A stretch of 48,437 nt of DNA from JALYNX01 sp035292685 (GCA_035292685.1 DATDPP010000009.1:1-48437); one strand, 5' to 3'; positions 1 through 8,282 are shown, counted from the first letter of the stretch. Translations and numbers: made by a program. The notes: generated by a model from the letters alone, not told the origin.

Positions 1-27
1 GATATTTCACGGGGCCCGGGCAACCGA

Positions 28-462
28 TCACGTTAGGTCGAGGCTCATCCACACCGAGTCCCCGGACACGAAGCCGTGTCGCGCATAGAAACGGCGAGCT
101 GCTTCGTTGGCCTTCTCGGTCTCTAGCACCAAACGGGGAAGACCCCGGGCTGTCACGTCCTCGAGGATGGCGGCGAGCAGGGACGTCCCCACACCCGAGC
201 CCCGGTCCCGAATGTAGATCTCATCGATCAAGGCGTCGCGCCCGCCCGATTCGAGGCTGTAACCCCAGGTGACGACGGCGTAGCCAAGGGCCCAACCCTC
301 CTCCTCGACGAGATGGACCACTCCGTATTCATCCGACGCCAGCAGGGCGATCAATGCCGGCCTGGCCCGGCCCACCTCGAACACGTGCCCGTCGAGCACG
401 CAGAACTCCTTCGATAGCTCCAGGAGGACATCGAGGTCGCCAGGGACCGCCCGTCGTATCAA
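28..462 (-). CDS. GNAT family N-acetyltransferase
   Basis: A 144-aa single-domain acetyltransferase of the GNAT fold, expected to move an acetyl group from acetyl-CoA to an amine. The N-terminus IRRAVPGDLD is the usual first strand. IDEIYIRDRGSGVGTSLL (about residues 80-97) is the acetyl-CoA-binding region with the R-x-x-G-x-G/A loop, and the C-terminus NEAARRFYARHGF is the typical GNAT ending. The start is TTG at 462, whose TTGA overlaps the TGA stop of the aminotransferase upstream; no ATG fits the domain start as well. It is the last gene of a four-gene overlapping minus-strand set. The substrate is unknown; the acceptor may relate to the aminotransferase product, but that is inference. 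Confidence 0.85.
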   Translation of the reverse strand: MIRRAVPGDLDVLLELSKEFCVLDGHVFEVGRARPALIALLASDEYGVVHLVEEEGWALGYAVVTWGYSLESGGRDALIDEIYIRDRGSGVGTSLLAAILEDVTARGLPRLVLETEKANEAARRFYARHGFVSGDSVWMSLDLT

Positions 463-1775
463 TCGCCGGCCAATGACTCCGAGAGCGACTCCTCGAACAC
501 CTGGAGGGTGGTGGCCACGTCGTCCTCGGTGTGGGCGGCACAGATGAACCAGGGCTCCAAAGCATCGGGACAGGGCATGACGCCTTTTCGGATCATCCGG
601 AACAGGACGTCCTCGTAGCGCTCCTCATCGTGCTTGCTCACATCACGGAACTCGTTGAGATCGCCTTCACCGAGGAACACCGAGAACATCGCCGGGTCGC
701 CCACCGTCTTCCCTTCGACGCCTTTGTCGGCAAGGACCTTCTCCAAACCATCCATCAACGCCTGACCCGTCTGACGCACCCTCTTCAGGGGCTCACCGGT
801 CCGGAGCAGGTCGAGGGTGGCGCTGGCCGCAGCCGAGGCAATCCCGCTTCCGGAGTAGGTCCCAGCCTGGGAGATCCCCCCGCGCCTCCATCCTTCCGCC
901 ACCCAATCGCGGAAGGCAACTGCCGCCACCGGGAATCCGTTGCCGAGGGCCTTGGCGTAAGTGCCCATATCAGGAGTCACCCCGAATCGCTCCTTGGCGC
1001 CACCCAGCGCCACCCGAAACCCGGTCTTCACCTCATCGAAGATGAGGACGGTCCGGTACTCGTCACAGAGCCGGCGCAGGCCTTCGAGAAAGCCGGGCTG
1101 GGGAAGGATCCCGAAGGCGTTGCCGAGCATCGGCTCGATGATCACCGCCGCGATTCGGTGCCCTTCGTCACGAAACGTGCGCTCGACGAGGTCGAGGTCG
1201 TTGAAGGGAAGCGTCCTGATGTAGGACCGGATCGACTCCGGTATGCCGCTGCTCGACTGAAGCGGAACCGGCTCGAGACGGGACCCGAGACCACTCACCG
1301 GCACGCCCGCGGTGGAGAACAACACGTAGTCGTGCATACCGTGGTATTGGCCCTCAAACTTGATGATCACGTCGCGGCCGGTCACGCCCCGTGCGAGGCG
1401 AATCGCGTGCATCGTGGCCTCGGTCCCGGTGTTGGTGAAACGCATGTAGTCGGGCCAACCGAGGGTCGCGATGACCTTCTCGGCAGCCTCGATCTCGCGG
1501 CGCTGGGTCATGGCGAAGCTGGTGGCTTCCCCGGCCGCCTCAGCCACCGCGGCCGACACCAACGGCTCACCGTGCCCGAGGATGATCGGGCCGAAACCGC
1601 ATTGGTAGTCGATGTAACGCTTGCCATCCATGTCGAAGACATGGCCGGCCTTGCCATGGTCGATGACCATGGTGTCTTCATCTCCCCAGTAGCGGAACTG
1701 GCTGGAGACCCCGTTCACCAGCACGGCCGAAGCTCGCTGATACCACTCTCTGGTTCTTTCGCCTTGGAGGCCCAT
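459..1775 (-). CDS. Class III aminotransferase, glutamate-1-semialdehyde aminomutase-like
   Basis: PLP-dependent fold-type I enzyme of 438 aa. The features seen are an N-terminal substrate loop, TNTGTEATMHAIRLAR (phosphate-binding), IFDEVKTGFR (Asp that pairs with the pyridine N) and the Schiff-base lysine in TYAKALGNGFP (about Lys275). Overall it resembles HemL-type enzymes, but no other haem gene is near and the context is a transporter operon, so I do not call it hemL; an amino-acid or beta-amino-acid transaminase or aminomutase is possible. A GGAGG lies a few bases before ATG 1775, favouring that start over GTG 1778. ATG 1775 shares its A with the stop of the upstream small membrane gene (TGATG), and the stop overlaps the GNAT start. 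Confidence 0.85.
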   Translation of the reverse strand: MGLQGERTREWYQRASAVLVNGVSSQFRYWGDEDTMVIDHGKAGHVFDMDGKRYIDYQCGFGPIILGHGEPLVSAAVAEAAGEATSFAMTQRREIEAAEKVIATLGWPDYMRFTNTGTEATMHAIRLARGVTGRDVIIKFEGQYHGMHDYVLFSTAGVPVSGLGSRLEPVPLQSSSGIPESIRSYIRTLPFNDLDLVERTFRDEGHRIAAVIIEPMLGNAFGILPQPGFLEGLRRLCDEYRTVLIFDEVKTGFRVALGGAKERFGVTPDMGTYAKALGNGFPVAAVAFRDWVAEGWRRGGISQAGTYSGSGIASAAASATLDLLRTGEPLKRVRQTGQALMDGLEKVLADKGVEGKTVGDPAMFSVFLGEGDLNEFRDVSKHDEERYEDVLFRMIRKGVMPCPDALEPWFICAAHTEDDVATTLQVFEESLSESLAGD

Positions 1776-2017
1776 CACTCCTCCATGCTCAAGGTCACCC
1801 CGACAAACCCCCCGCCGAAGGCTCCGAGCAGCACCCCGGGAATGATGGCGGTGGCAAACGAGTCGAACGCGTCGAGACCGGTGATCATCCAGACCGCGAG
1901 TGTCATCCCCACGATCCCGAGTGGGAGCCCGACCAGCACCCCGCGAATCACGGCCTTGCCGGTGCGTGCTTCTTTCGTGTCGTGCTCCACCATCGGCGGA
2001 ATCTTGGCAGAAATCAT
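1775..2017 (-). CDS. Small two-helix membrane protein
   Basis: An 80-aa protein with a charged N-terminus (about 22 residues) and two hydrophobic segments (about residues 24-46 and 57-76) rich in Gly (LLGAFGGGFVG). I do not recognise a family. Its ATG at 2017 overlaps the MFS stop by four bases (ATGA) and its TGA overlaps the aminotransferase start, so it sits translationally coupled between transporter and enzyme. That position suggests an accessory or partner of the transporter, which is inference. An internal Met (residue 9) is an alternative start. Confidence 0.7.
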   Translation of the reverse strand: MISAKIPPMVEHDTKEARTGKAVIRGVLVGLPLGIVGMTLAVWMITGLDAFDSFATAIIPGVLLGAFGGGFVGVTLSMEE

Positions 2018-3282
2018 GGGACGTTTGTCGGCTCGGTACCGACCATCCTGTCCGCGGCCAGCTTCATCCTCCTGACCGCCAACATGAATGGCAGGCCGAA
2101 GGCATATATCGCTCCGGCCACGATGTAGCCGACTCCCAACGAGTAGACGTCAGCGACCCTCCCCAAGACAGGTTGAGCCACCACCCCGCCGGCGTTGCCC
2201 GTGAGTGACACAAAGGAGAGCACGGTGGCCCGTTGCTCCGATGGGATGCAGTCGTTCAAGAATGCCTGCTGCAAGGGGTTGGCCAGGGCTGCAACGAGCG
2301 AGGTGACCGTCAACAGGACGATGGCCACCCAGAACCCCACAGGAATGGCCAACCACTGGGCGAGACCGGCTCCGATCAAGGCCAGAGACCCCACCACGAT
2401 CTGACCTGCGAGCACATCGGTCCTCATCGAGAAACGCCTGCGCACCAGTCGAACCGACGAGCCGCCAACGATCTGGGCCAGGGCGAAGAGGGCGGCGGCG
2501 AGGCCCGATAGGTAGGTGGCGTCGGGGTTCCCGAAGAGCTGCAGAAGGTAGGGCTGAAAGGCGTAGAAGGCCCAGATGCCCACCCCGCTGGCAAAGGGAG
2601 CGGCGTAAAGGAACATCCGAACCGGGGGGTTCCCGAATCCGTGTTTGATCGACTCTCGGAGTATTTCCTCCACCTGAGGCCTGATCGCACCTCCTCGCTT
2701 CGGCTCGAAGCCGAGGTCGTGCATCCACAGCCAGGCGGCCAGGATCACCGCCATGAGGAGGAAGCACCTCAGGAGGTAAGGGATACCGAGATTGATTTGA
2801 CCCAGGAAGCCTCCGGCAATCGTGCCTACCAAAGTGGCGGCGCCGCCCGCGACCTGACCCCTTCCGAAAACCGTCTCGATCGACCCCCGAAAACCGGTCG
2901 CCCTGAGAGCATCGACCAGCCAGGCCTCGGTGGCTCCGGAGAAGAAGGTGAAGCCGAGCCCGATCAAGGCAGAGACCAGGACCCACCAGCCGACCCCTGC
3001 CTCGACGTACCACAGGCCGAGATAGGCGAGGGTCGTCAGCAAGAGAGTGCCCGCACCGAGAATGAAGGAGACCCTCCTGCCGAAACTGTCGGCGATCACC
3101 CCGGTGGGAACCTCGAAGATCATCATCCCGGCAGTGAACGCGGCGTTGGCGACGAAAGCCTCGGTGAGCGAGAGTCCGGCGTCGAGCAGGAAGAGGGTGT
3201 TGATCCCCCAGATCAGGGAAGCAGCCAAAGTCTGCAGTAGGACGAGGGTGACATAGGTGCGTTGTACGACCTGGGGGGTCAC
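2014..3282 (-). CDS. MFS transporter
   Basis: A major facilitator superfamily permease of 422 aa with about twelve hydrophobic segments. Loop 2-3 carries motif A in the form GVIADSFGRRVSF (near residue 70). The open frame continues upstream into the agmatinase gene on the other strand, but the first hydrophobic helix (VVQRTYVTLVLLQTLA) follows directly after GTG 3282, so that start is chosen. The substrate cannot be read from sequence. It is first in a minus-strand set with a small membrane protein, an aminotransferase and a GNAT, which suggests import or export of an amino compound. A possible -10 (TACGCT, 3318 down to 3313) overlaps the divergent agmatinase -10. Confidence 0.85.
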   Translation of the reverse strand: MTPQVVQRTYVTLVLLQTLAASLIWGINTLFLLDAGLSLTEAFVANAAFTAGMMIFEVPTGVIADSFGRRVSFILGAGTLLLTTLAYLGLWYVEAGVGWWVLVSALIGLGFTFFSGATEAWLVDALRATGFRGSIETVFGRGQVAGGAATLVGTIAGGFLGQINLGIPYLLRCFLLMAVILAAWLWMHDLGFEPKRGGAIRPQVEEILRESIKHGFGNPPVRMFLYAAPFASGVGIWAFYAFQPYLLQLFGNPDATYLSGLAAALFALAQIVGGSSVRLVRRRFSMRTDVLAGQIVVGSLALIGAGLAQWLAIPVGFWVAIVLLTVTSLVAALANPLQQAFLNDCIPSEQRATVLSFVSLTGNAGGVVAQPVLGRVADVYSLGVGYIVAGAIYAFGLPFMLAVRRMKLAADRMVGTEPTNVP

Positions 3283-3311
3283 GTCATCACCAACCTGGCG
3301 TCGAGTCCAGT

Positions 3312-3318
3312 TAGCGTA
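3312..3318. promoter_or_regulatory. Overlapping divergent -10 elements (MFS / agmatinase)
   Basis: The near-symmetric string TTAGCGTAA holds TAGCGT on the plus strand (3312-3317, 9 nt before the agmatinase ATG) and TACGCT on the minus strand (3318-3313, about 30 nt before the MFS GTG). One AT-containing site could thus serve both directions. No clear -35 hexamer was seen. Confidence 0.4.
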
Positions 3319-3326
3319 ACGAGCCG

Positions 3327-4337
3327 ATGTACACGCCTTACGAGCAACGACAGACCGAGATCCCGTTCGCCTCGGCCGAGTATCTGTCGTTCGCATCGAG
3401 AAGTTCGTTCCTCGGCATCCCCGCGGTGACGATGGACGAGTTGGGTGACGGGGACGTGGTGATAATCGGCGCCCCCTTCGATTGGGGGACCACATTCCGG
3501 CCCGGTGCCCGTTTCGGGCCTAGCGCCATCAGGAACGCCGACTACGGGGCCATGGACGGATATCGGCCCCATCTCCCCACCGGTCTCGACCCCTTCGAGG
3601 TGCTCGGAGTTGTCGACATCGGCGATGTCTACGTGAGACCCGGAGACCTCGAGCTCTCGATACAGCGAATCGCTGATACGGTGGAGCAGGTCGCCTCAGC
3701 GGGCAAGGTTCCAATCATCCTCGGTGGCGACCACACCATCACCTGGCCGGATGCACTCGGTATCGCCCGGGTTCACGGTTTCGGTGAGATCGCTCTCATC
3801 CACTTCGATGCTCATGCCGACACCGGCTTCATCCAGAACGGCTCGCTCTATGGCCACGGCACACCGATGCGAAGGCTCATCGAGTCCGGTGCCGTGCCCG
3901 GCCACCGCTTCGTCCAGATCGGCCTCCGCGGGTACTGGCCCGAGCCCGAGGTCATGCAATGGATGAAGGAGCAAAAGATGCGCTCGTTTTTGATGAACGA
4001 GATCGTTGCCCGCGGGATCGAGGACGTCGTCGACGAGGCGGTGGCCTACTCGCTCGAGGGTGGGGCGAAAGGGGTCTTCATCTCGGTTGACATCGACGTC
4101 GTCGACCCCGGCCTGGCGCCAGGGACCGGGACACCCGAGCCGGGCGGGCTCAATTCGAGGGAACTCCTCGACACTGTGCGCCGGCTCTCCAAAGAGCTCG
4201 TGGTCCTTGGAGCCGACATCGTGGAGGTCTCGCCTCCGTACGACGGCCCCGGGGAACAGACCGCCTACCTGGCGAACCGGGTGGTTCTCGAAATCCTCAA
4301 CGGGATGGCGGAAAGGAAATCCTCAGGTCAAACCTGA
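3327..4337 (+). CDS. speB: Agmatinase / ureohydrolase family
   Basis: A 336-aa member of the arginase/agmatinase family, expected to split agmatine into putrescine and urea in the cytoplasm with a Mn2+ pair. All metal-ligand motifs are present: GGDH (133-136), DAHAD (161-165) and SVDIDVVDP (253-261) followed by APGTGTPEPGG. Related guanidinobutyrase or guanidinopropionase activity cannot be excluded. The ATG at 3327 has no Shine-Dalgarno but a TAGCGT hexamer 9 nt upstream, compatible with a leaderless message. It lies close to the polyamine uptake and catabolism genes (7188-15329), which supports a role in making or using putrescine. A perfect hairpin overlaps its stop codon. Confidence 0.88.
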   Translation: MYTPYEQRQTEIPFASAEYLSFASRSSFLGIPAVTMDELGDGDVVIIGAPFDWGTTFRPGARFGPSAIRNADYGAMDGYRPHLPTGLDPFEVLGVVDIGDVYVRPGDLELSIQRIADTVEQVASAGKVPIILGGDHTITWPDALGIARVHGFGEIALIHFDAHADTGFIQNGSLYGHGTPMRRLIESGAVPGHRFVQIGLRGYWPEPEVMQWMKEQKMRSFLMNEIVARGIEDVVDEAVAYSLEGGAKGVFISVDIDVVDPGLAPGTGTPEPGGLNSRELLDTVRRLSKELVVLGADIVEVSPPYDGPGEQTAYLANRVVLEILNGMAERKSSGQT

Positions 4338-4339
4338 GG
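4321..4339 (+). terminator. Hairpin over agmatinase stop codon
   Basis: Perfect inverted repeat of CCTCAGGT and ACCTGAGG with a CAA loop spanning the TGA stop (4335-4337). No U-run follows; the tccgttt heptads start at once. It may be a terminator or an RNA-stabilising hairpin. Confidence 0.5.
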
Positions 4340-4388
4340 TCCGTTTTCCGTTTTCCGTTTTCCGGATCACGGATCACGGACTACGGGC
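4340..4388. repeat. Heptad-phased palindromic element A
   Basis: Seven consecutive 7-nt units: tccgttt three times, then tccggat, cacggat, cacggac and tacgggc. The ccgt cores of the left half can pair with the acgg cores of the right half, giving a stem with 3-nt internal loops. It lies between convergent genes and runs over the stop of the GNAT gene (TGA on minus strand, 4376-4374), encoding its last residues RSP. Three other elements of the same design are near 18424, 29187 and 32889. Confidence 0.75.
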
Positions 4389-5006
4389 GTAGCCCGGGTT
4401 TTCCCACACGATGAGAGCGGCCCAGCCGTCATCGGACTCATCTTCGAGGTAGTTCTCGAGCAGGCCACGCACCTGAAAGCCGTTTTCCATCTGGAAGGTC
4501 AGTGTCGGGTCGCGTAGCTCCCCCGCAACCACCCGGGCCACGTACTGGTCGACGGGAAGCGTCTTCTTGTACTCGTAGTAACCGGGGAGGGCGCCGCCGG
4601 CGATGATTCCGCGTTTGCCGGCTCGAATGACCAGGCCTTTGCGCTTCTCGTAGAGCATCCGACCGATGCCCCGGCCCCGATACTCGGGCAGCACCGTGAT
4701 ATCGGTCCCGTAGTACCACTCCCCATCCGGGTCGTGGTTGCCACACTGATGTTCGCCGGTGATCTCCGCAATCGTGTGCTGGGGGTTGGAGAAATCGAAG
4801 TCGAGGTAGATCCCGGCGCCCATCCCCACCGGGCGCCCATCGACCATCGCCACGAAATAGCCCTCGGGAAAGGTCTCGGCATAGGCGCGGATGTCGGCCT
4901 CCGACAGCAATTCGTCGGGGTTGGCCATCGGAAAGCAGGTCAGCTCGATGCGCTCCAGCTCGGGCGCCATGGCCGCATCGAGGTTGACGATCGAGACCTC
5001 GGTCAC
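4374..5006 (-). CDS. GNAT family N-acetyltransferase
   Basis: A 210-aa acetyltransferase with the GNAT core near the middle: TDITVLPEYRGRGIGRMLYEKRKGLV has the R-G-x-G-I/V-G acetyl-CoA loop. Longer than a minimal GNAT, with a C-terminal extension (VAGELRDPTLTFQMENGFQVRGLLENYLED) typical of acetyltransferases that end with a 'NGF' helix. GTG at 5006 overlaps the TGA of the upstream C45-type gene (GTGA), so I use it; the longer frame to 5048 would overlap that gene by 46 nt. Translational coupling suggests a shared pathway. The substrate is unknown. The 3' end lies inside repeat element A. Confidence 0.82.
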   Translation of the reverse strand: MTEVSIVNLDAAMAPELERIELTCFPMANPDELLSEADIRAYAETFPEGYFVAMVDGRPVGMGAGIYLDFDFSNPQHTIAEITGEHQCGNHDPDGEWYYGTDITVLPEYRGRGIGRMLYEKRKGLVIRAGKRGIIAGGALPGYYEYKKTLPVDQYVARVVAGELRDPTLTFQMENGFQVRGLLENYLEDESDDGWAALIVWENPGYARSP

Positions 5007-6034
5007 AGCTGGAATGTCTCCCAGGGACGATCGCCGGGAACACCCCACACCGACTCCATCAACCGTTCGCCGGGTCGCATGATCACCGCCCCACAGGTGG
5101 CCACTGCAGAAGGTTCGTCCGCCCTCCTCGCAATCGACGGCTCGGCGAAGAAGGCTTTGAGGTCCGAGGCGAGATCCGTCCCCCGATCCAAACGGGTCTG
5201 GCTGCTGAGGACGTGCTCCGGCGGCCGGACCGACTCCTCCTTCCTGGTCTTCGGGTCGAGACAGTGATTGGTGTGGACGAATGGCTTTTGGGTGACACGC
5301 CGCACCTGGACCGAACGGGGCATCGCTTCGATGTTGACGCCCTGGCCGTCAGGGCCCATCAGTAGGAAGTTGTGGCCACCCGCCAGGTTCGCCGTGACGA
5401 CACAATCGACCGCGCTGTCCAGGTCGGTTTGTTGAAGGACCTTGCGAACCACGAAGGGCCAGGTGACACCGGCCTTGCCGAAGGAGGTGAGGTTGTTGAT
5501 CCCGACCGCAATCCCGGCCTCGTTCATCCCGATCTGCCCCAGGCACCCGGCGGTGGTCTGCACCACCAGGGCAGGGCCGATGATCGGGTCGAGTTTCAGG
5601 AACACCACATACTCCCCGGCCGAAGCGTGCATGTCCCAGGTCTGGGCCAGGACCTTCTCAACGGGGTTGAGCACCGCAGTGCAATCGTCCTCGATCGGCG
5701 CATCGCCGGTGTGGGCACGAACGATGTCGACCAGATCGGTGAAACCCCCCACAACCACCGCCTCGGCCGGGGTGATCCCGGCGGCCATGGCGAGGGCTTC
5801 CATCTCCTCGTAGAGACTCGGGGAATAGGAGCGATGGAAGGGAAGGGTCGCCTCTGCCAGGGACAACACCAAGTCGGTGTCGGCGGTCCGTCCCGACCAT
5901 GTGGCGTCACCAGATAACCCGAGCCGGTCAGCGAGATAGGCCTGGATCAAGGGGGCGCACTCGGAGCCGTGGATTCGACCGAAATCCCCGGGATCGCCGT
6001 ATATCTCCAGGACCCTAAGTGGCCCACCACGCAT
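5003..6034 (-). CDS. C45-type acyltransferase/amidohydrolase (IAT-like, Ntn hydrolase)
   Basis: A 343-aa protein resembling acyl-coenzyme A:6-aminopenicillanic acid acyltransferase family enzymes (peptidase family C45). These are Ntn hydrolases that self-cleave before a catalytic Cys. The likely nucleophile is Cys118 in IEDDCTAVL. Supporting family features are the N-terminal GDPGDFGRIHG, AQTWDMHA after the Cys, and GMNEAGIAVGINNL. No signal peptide is seen, so it is probably cytoplasmic. It may hydrolyse or form an amide of an amino acid or polyamine; the natural substrate is not readable. ATG 6034 has TAGCGT 6 nt upstream and no Shine-Dalgarno. It is coupled to a downstream GNAT. Confidence 0.75.
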   Translation of the reverse strand: MRGGPLRVLEIYGDPGDFGRIHGSECAPLIQAYLADRLGLSGDATWSGRTADTDLVLSLAEATLPFHRSYSPSLYEEMEALAMAAGITPAEAVVVGGFTDLVDIVRAHTGDAPIEDDCTAVLNPVEKVLAQTWDMHASAGEYVVFLKLDPIIGPALVVQTTAGCLGQIGMNEAGIAVGINNLTSFGKAGVTWPFVVRKVLQQTDLDSAVDCVVTANLAGGHNFLLMGPDGQGVNIEAMPRSVQVRRVTQKPFVHTNHCLDPKTRKEESVRPPEHVLSSQTRLDRGTDLASDLKAFFAEPSIARRADEPSAVATCGAVIMRPGERLMESVWGVPGDRPWETFQL

Positions 6035-6040
6035 GACCCC

Positions 6041-6046
6041 ACGCTA
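6041..6046 (-). promoter_or_regulatory. Leaderless-type -10 for C45 gene
   Basis: TAGCGT on the minus strand, 6 nt before ATG 6034; no Shine-Dalgarno in the gap. Confidence 0.45.
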
Positions 6047-6116
6047 CCCGGGAACCGTATCTGCGGCTGTGTGCGTCCAACGGGGCAAGCCCGCAAGGGT
6101 GACAACGAGAGGACGA

Positions 6117-7136
6117 ATGATGAAGGAACTCACATTGATCCTGGCATTGGGTTTAGCACTCGCTTCCTGCGCCGGTGACTCGGGTGGGGTGTCGGAGACT
6201 TTCAGCGAGGTCTCCTCCGGTCTCGACCAAGGCGGGTCAGACCCCTCCGCCATTCCCCCGGAGCAAAGCAGACCCGGGGACGACGGGGCCCAGGTGATCG
6301 ATCCGGCCGAACGGATGGTCATCCGTCAGGCCAGCCTCGAGTTGGAGGCCGACGACACCCGGGCTGCCTTCAAGGAAATCGTGAGGCTGGTCGAGAGTGT
6401 GGGGGGCTTCGTGTCGAGTGCCACGGTCCATCCGGTGGTGAGCGAGGAGGACCCGCCTGAGGTGACGATGGTCGTGCGGGTACCGGTCGCGGAGTTTTCG
6501 TCGGTGATGACCCAGATCAAGGACTCGGTCGAGGTGGTGGTGACTGAATCCCAGAACGCCGAGGACGTCACCGCCCAATTCGTCGACCTGGAAGCCAGGC
6601 TCCACAACCTCGAGGCCCTCGAGGTCGAGTTGGTTTCCCTGCTGGCCGAGGTCCGGGACCAGCCCGAGGCCGACCCGGCGAAGCTGCTTCAGGTCTTCAA
6701 CGAGGTCTCCCGGGTCCGGGGTGAGATCGAGCTTCTCCAGGGTCAACTCAACTACCTCAACGATGTGGTGGCCCTGGCCACGCTCTCGATCCATCTCGCC
6801 CCGACTCCGGCCGCGGTGCCGATTGTCGAAGAGACATGGGCTCCCCTGGAGGTGGCACGTGACTCGTTGCGCAACCTGGTAAGCGGTCTCCAGGAGATTG
6901 GCGAACGGGGCATCAACTTCGCCCTCTACACCCTGCCCCTGCTCCTTTTGACCCTGGGCATACCGCTGCTGGTGCTCTATCTCATCTATCGCTGGTGGAT
7001 GAAGCGTCGACGCGCTGCATCTCCCCCGCCGCCACCAGCGCCGATCCCACCGGTGCTCCCCTCCAGCAGCCCCGAGCCGCCGGCGCCCGAACAGCCGGAG
7101 ACACAAGAGCCTGTCGGGGCCAACGCCCAGGAATGA
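6117..7136 (+). CDS. DUF4349 membrane-anchored lipoprotein
   Basis: A 339-aa envelope protein. The N-terminus MMKELTLILALGLALASCAGD is a lipoprotein signal with lipobox LASC. An acidic linker follows, then a DUF4349 domain (RQASLELEADDTRAAFKEI to LSIHLAP, about residues 80-245) with a coiled-coil region (QFVDLEARLHNLEALEVEL; SRVRGEIELLQGQLNYL). Near the C-terminus there is a membrane helix (FALYTLPLLLLTLGIPLLVL), then a basic stop (WWMKRRR) and a Pro-rich tail. DUF4349 proteins have no well-defined function. GAGAGGA sits just before the tandem ATG ATG at 6117. A lipid-attached N-terminus plus a C-terminal membrane helix would anchor both ends. Transcription ends at the hairpin at 7157-7186. 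Confidence 0.82.
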   Translation: MMKELTLILALGLALASCAGDSGGVSETFSEVSSGLDQGGSDPSAIPPEQSRPGDDGAQVIDPAERMVIRQASLELEADDTRAAFKEIVRLVESVGGFVSSATVHPVVSEEDPPEVTMVVRVPVAEFSSVMTQIKDSVEVVVTESQNAEDVTAQFVDLEARLHNLEALEVELVSLLAEVRDQPEADPAKLLQVFNEVSRVRGEIELLQGQLNYLNDVVALATLSIHLAPTPAAVPIVEETWAPLEVARDSLRNLVSGLQEIGERGINFALYTLPLLLLTLGIPLLVLYLIYRWWMKRRRAASPPPPPAPIPPVLPSSSPEPPAPEQPETQEPVGANAQE

Positions 7137-7156
7137 AACTCGACATCGTGAATCGA

Positions 7157-7186
7157 AAACAGGGGCTCCACCAGGAGCCCCTGTTT
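7157..7186. terminator. Bidirectional intrinsic terminator
   Basis: Perfect 13-bp stem (aaacaggggctcc with ggagcccctgttt) and a 4-nt loop acca. The aaa/ttt ends give a short U-run in both directions. It sits between the convergent DUF4349 and potD genes and overlaps neither coding region. Confidence 0.85.
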
Positions 7187-7187
7187 C

Positions 7188-8282
7188 TCAACCCCTGGCT
7201 CTGGCGAAGTAGTCGGTGAAATTGATCTCGTAGTCGCCGGTGTCCTCGATCACCTCGAGGTTGGCCCCTTCCTCGGTGGCCGCATAGAACTCGACGATCT
7301 CGGGGTCGATGGACTCCAGCGCGGCGCCATTGGGGCTCCCGTAATAGTTCCAATTGGTCAGGGTGGCCCCGTTCTCGGCATCCAACAAGTAGTTCATGAA
7401 GGTGAAGGCCGAACAAGGATGGGCGGCGTTGGCCGGGACCAACATATTGTCGATCCACAACGTCGCGCCCTCCTCGGGGAGGATGTAGACGAAGTCATCG
7501 GGGTTCGCAGCGTCAGCGAATCCAACGATCATGTTGCCGGAGTAGCCGTGGGATACAGCCACCTCGCCATTGGCCAATGCTTCGTCGTACTGGTCGGAGT
7601 CAAAGGCGGTGATCCCCTCCTTGGCGGCGGAGATCACATCGGCCGCCTCCTGTAGGTGCGCCAGATCGGTGTCGTTGAGCGAGTACCCGAGGTACTCGAG
7701 AGCCGCCCCCATCGTCTCCCGGGGGTCGGCGAGCACGGAAACCCCACCCGGGAACTCGGCCGTGACCGTCGGATCGAAAATCAGGGCCCAGCTGTGGGGG
7801 AAGTCGTCGCCAACCAGGGCAGTGTTCACCCCTAGACCGGTGGTCCCATATTGGTAGGGGGCCGAATACTGGTTGCCCGGGTCGTAAGGAAGGGTGGTGA
7901 ATCGCTCCGCCAGGTTGGCGATGTTGGGCACCGCATCCGTATTGATCGGGGCGAGAAGCTCTTCTTGGATCATGATGCCGACCATGTAGTCGGAGGGCAC
8001 GATCAGGTCGTAGACGGCACCGGCTTGGAGCTGGGCCAGCATCGCCTCATTGGACTCATAGAAGGCCTCGACGACATTGATGCCGTACTCGGTCTCGAAC
8101 GCCTTGATCAGCTCGGGGTCGATGTACTCCGACCAGTTGTAGAAGTTGAGGTCACCGTCCACCTGTCCCTCGGTGCACGCTGCTGCCTCCTCCAGCGATG
8201 AGTCTCCCCCAGAACCGCCGCACGCTGCCACCGCCAGGGCGAGCACGACAACTGTGACCACGGATCTCGCCTTGTTCCGCAT
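7188..8282 (-). CDS. potD: Polyamine ABC transporter substrate-binding lipoprotein (PotD-like)
   Basis: A 364-aa extracytoplasmic binding protein for spermidine/putrescine. The lipoprotein signal ends in AVAACGG. PotD-family features include LNFYNWSEYIDPELIKAFE, FYESNEAMLAQLQAG, YDLIVPSDYMV and a C-terminal NYLLDAENGA stretch. The start is ATG 8282 with GGGAGGA 6-7 nt upstream; the longer frame to 8387 runs into potC and lacks the signal. It is the last gene of the potA-B-C-D run but has its own -10-like TACCCT (8319-8314) and ribosome site. That fits the common need for more binding protein than membrane complex (inference). Confidence 0.93.
   Translation of the reverse strand: MRNKARSVVTVVVLALAVAACGGSGGDSSLEEAAACTEGQVDGDLNFYNWSEYIDPELIKAFETEYGINVVEAFYESNEAMLAQLQAGAVYDLIVPSDYMVGIMIQEELLAPINTDAVPNIANLAERFTTLPYDPGNQYSAPYQYGTTGLGVNTALVGDDFPHSWALIFDPTVTAEFPGGVSVLADPRETMGAALEYLGYSLNDTDLAHLQEAADVISAAKEGITAFDSDQYDEALANGEVAVSHGYSGNMIVGFADAANPDDFVYILPEEGATLWIDNMLVPANAAHPCSAFTFMNYLLDAENGATLTNWNYYGSPNGAALESIDPEIVEFYAATEEGANLEVIEDTGDYEINFTDYFARARG

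Noticed and set aside
1..27. Possible gene at the left edge
   Set aside because: Only 27 bases precede the GNAT stop; nothing can be supported.
459..1775. Calling the aminotransferase hemL
   Set aside because: HemL-like overall, but no other tetrapyrrole gene nearby and operon context of transport and acetylation; function left open.
531..2075. 514-codon open frame on the plus strand
   Set aside because: Antisense to the class III aminotransferase, whose motifs and overlaps are clear; the plus-strand protein has a composition typical of mirrored GC-rich code and no domain.
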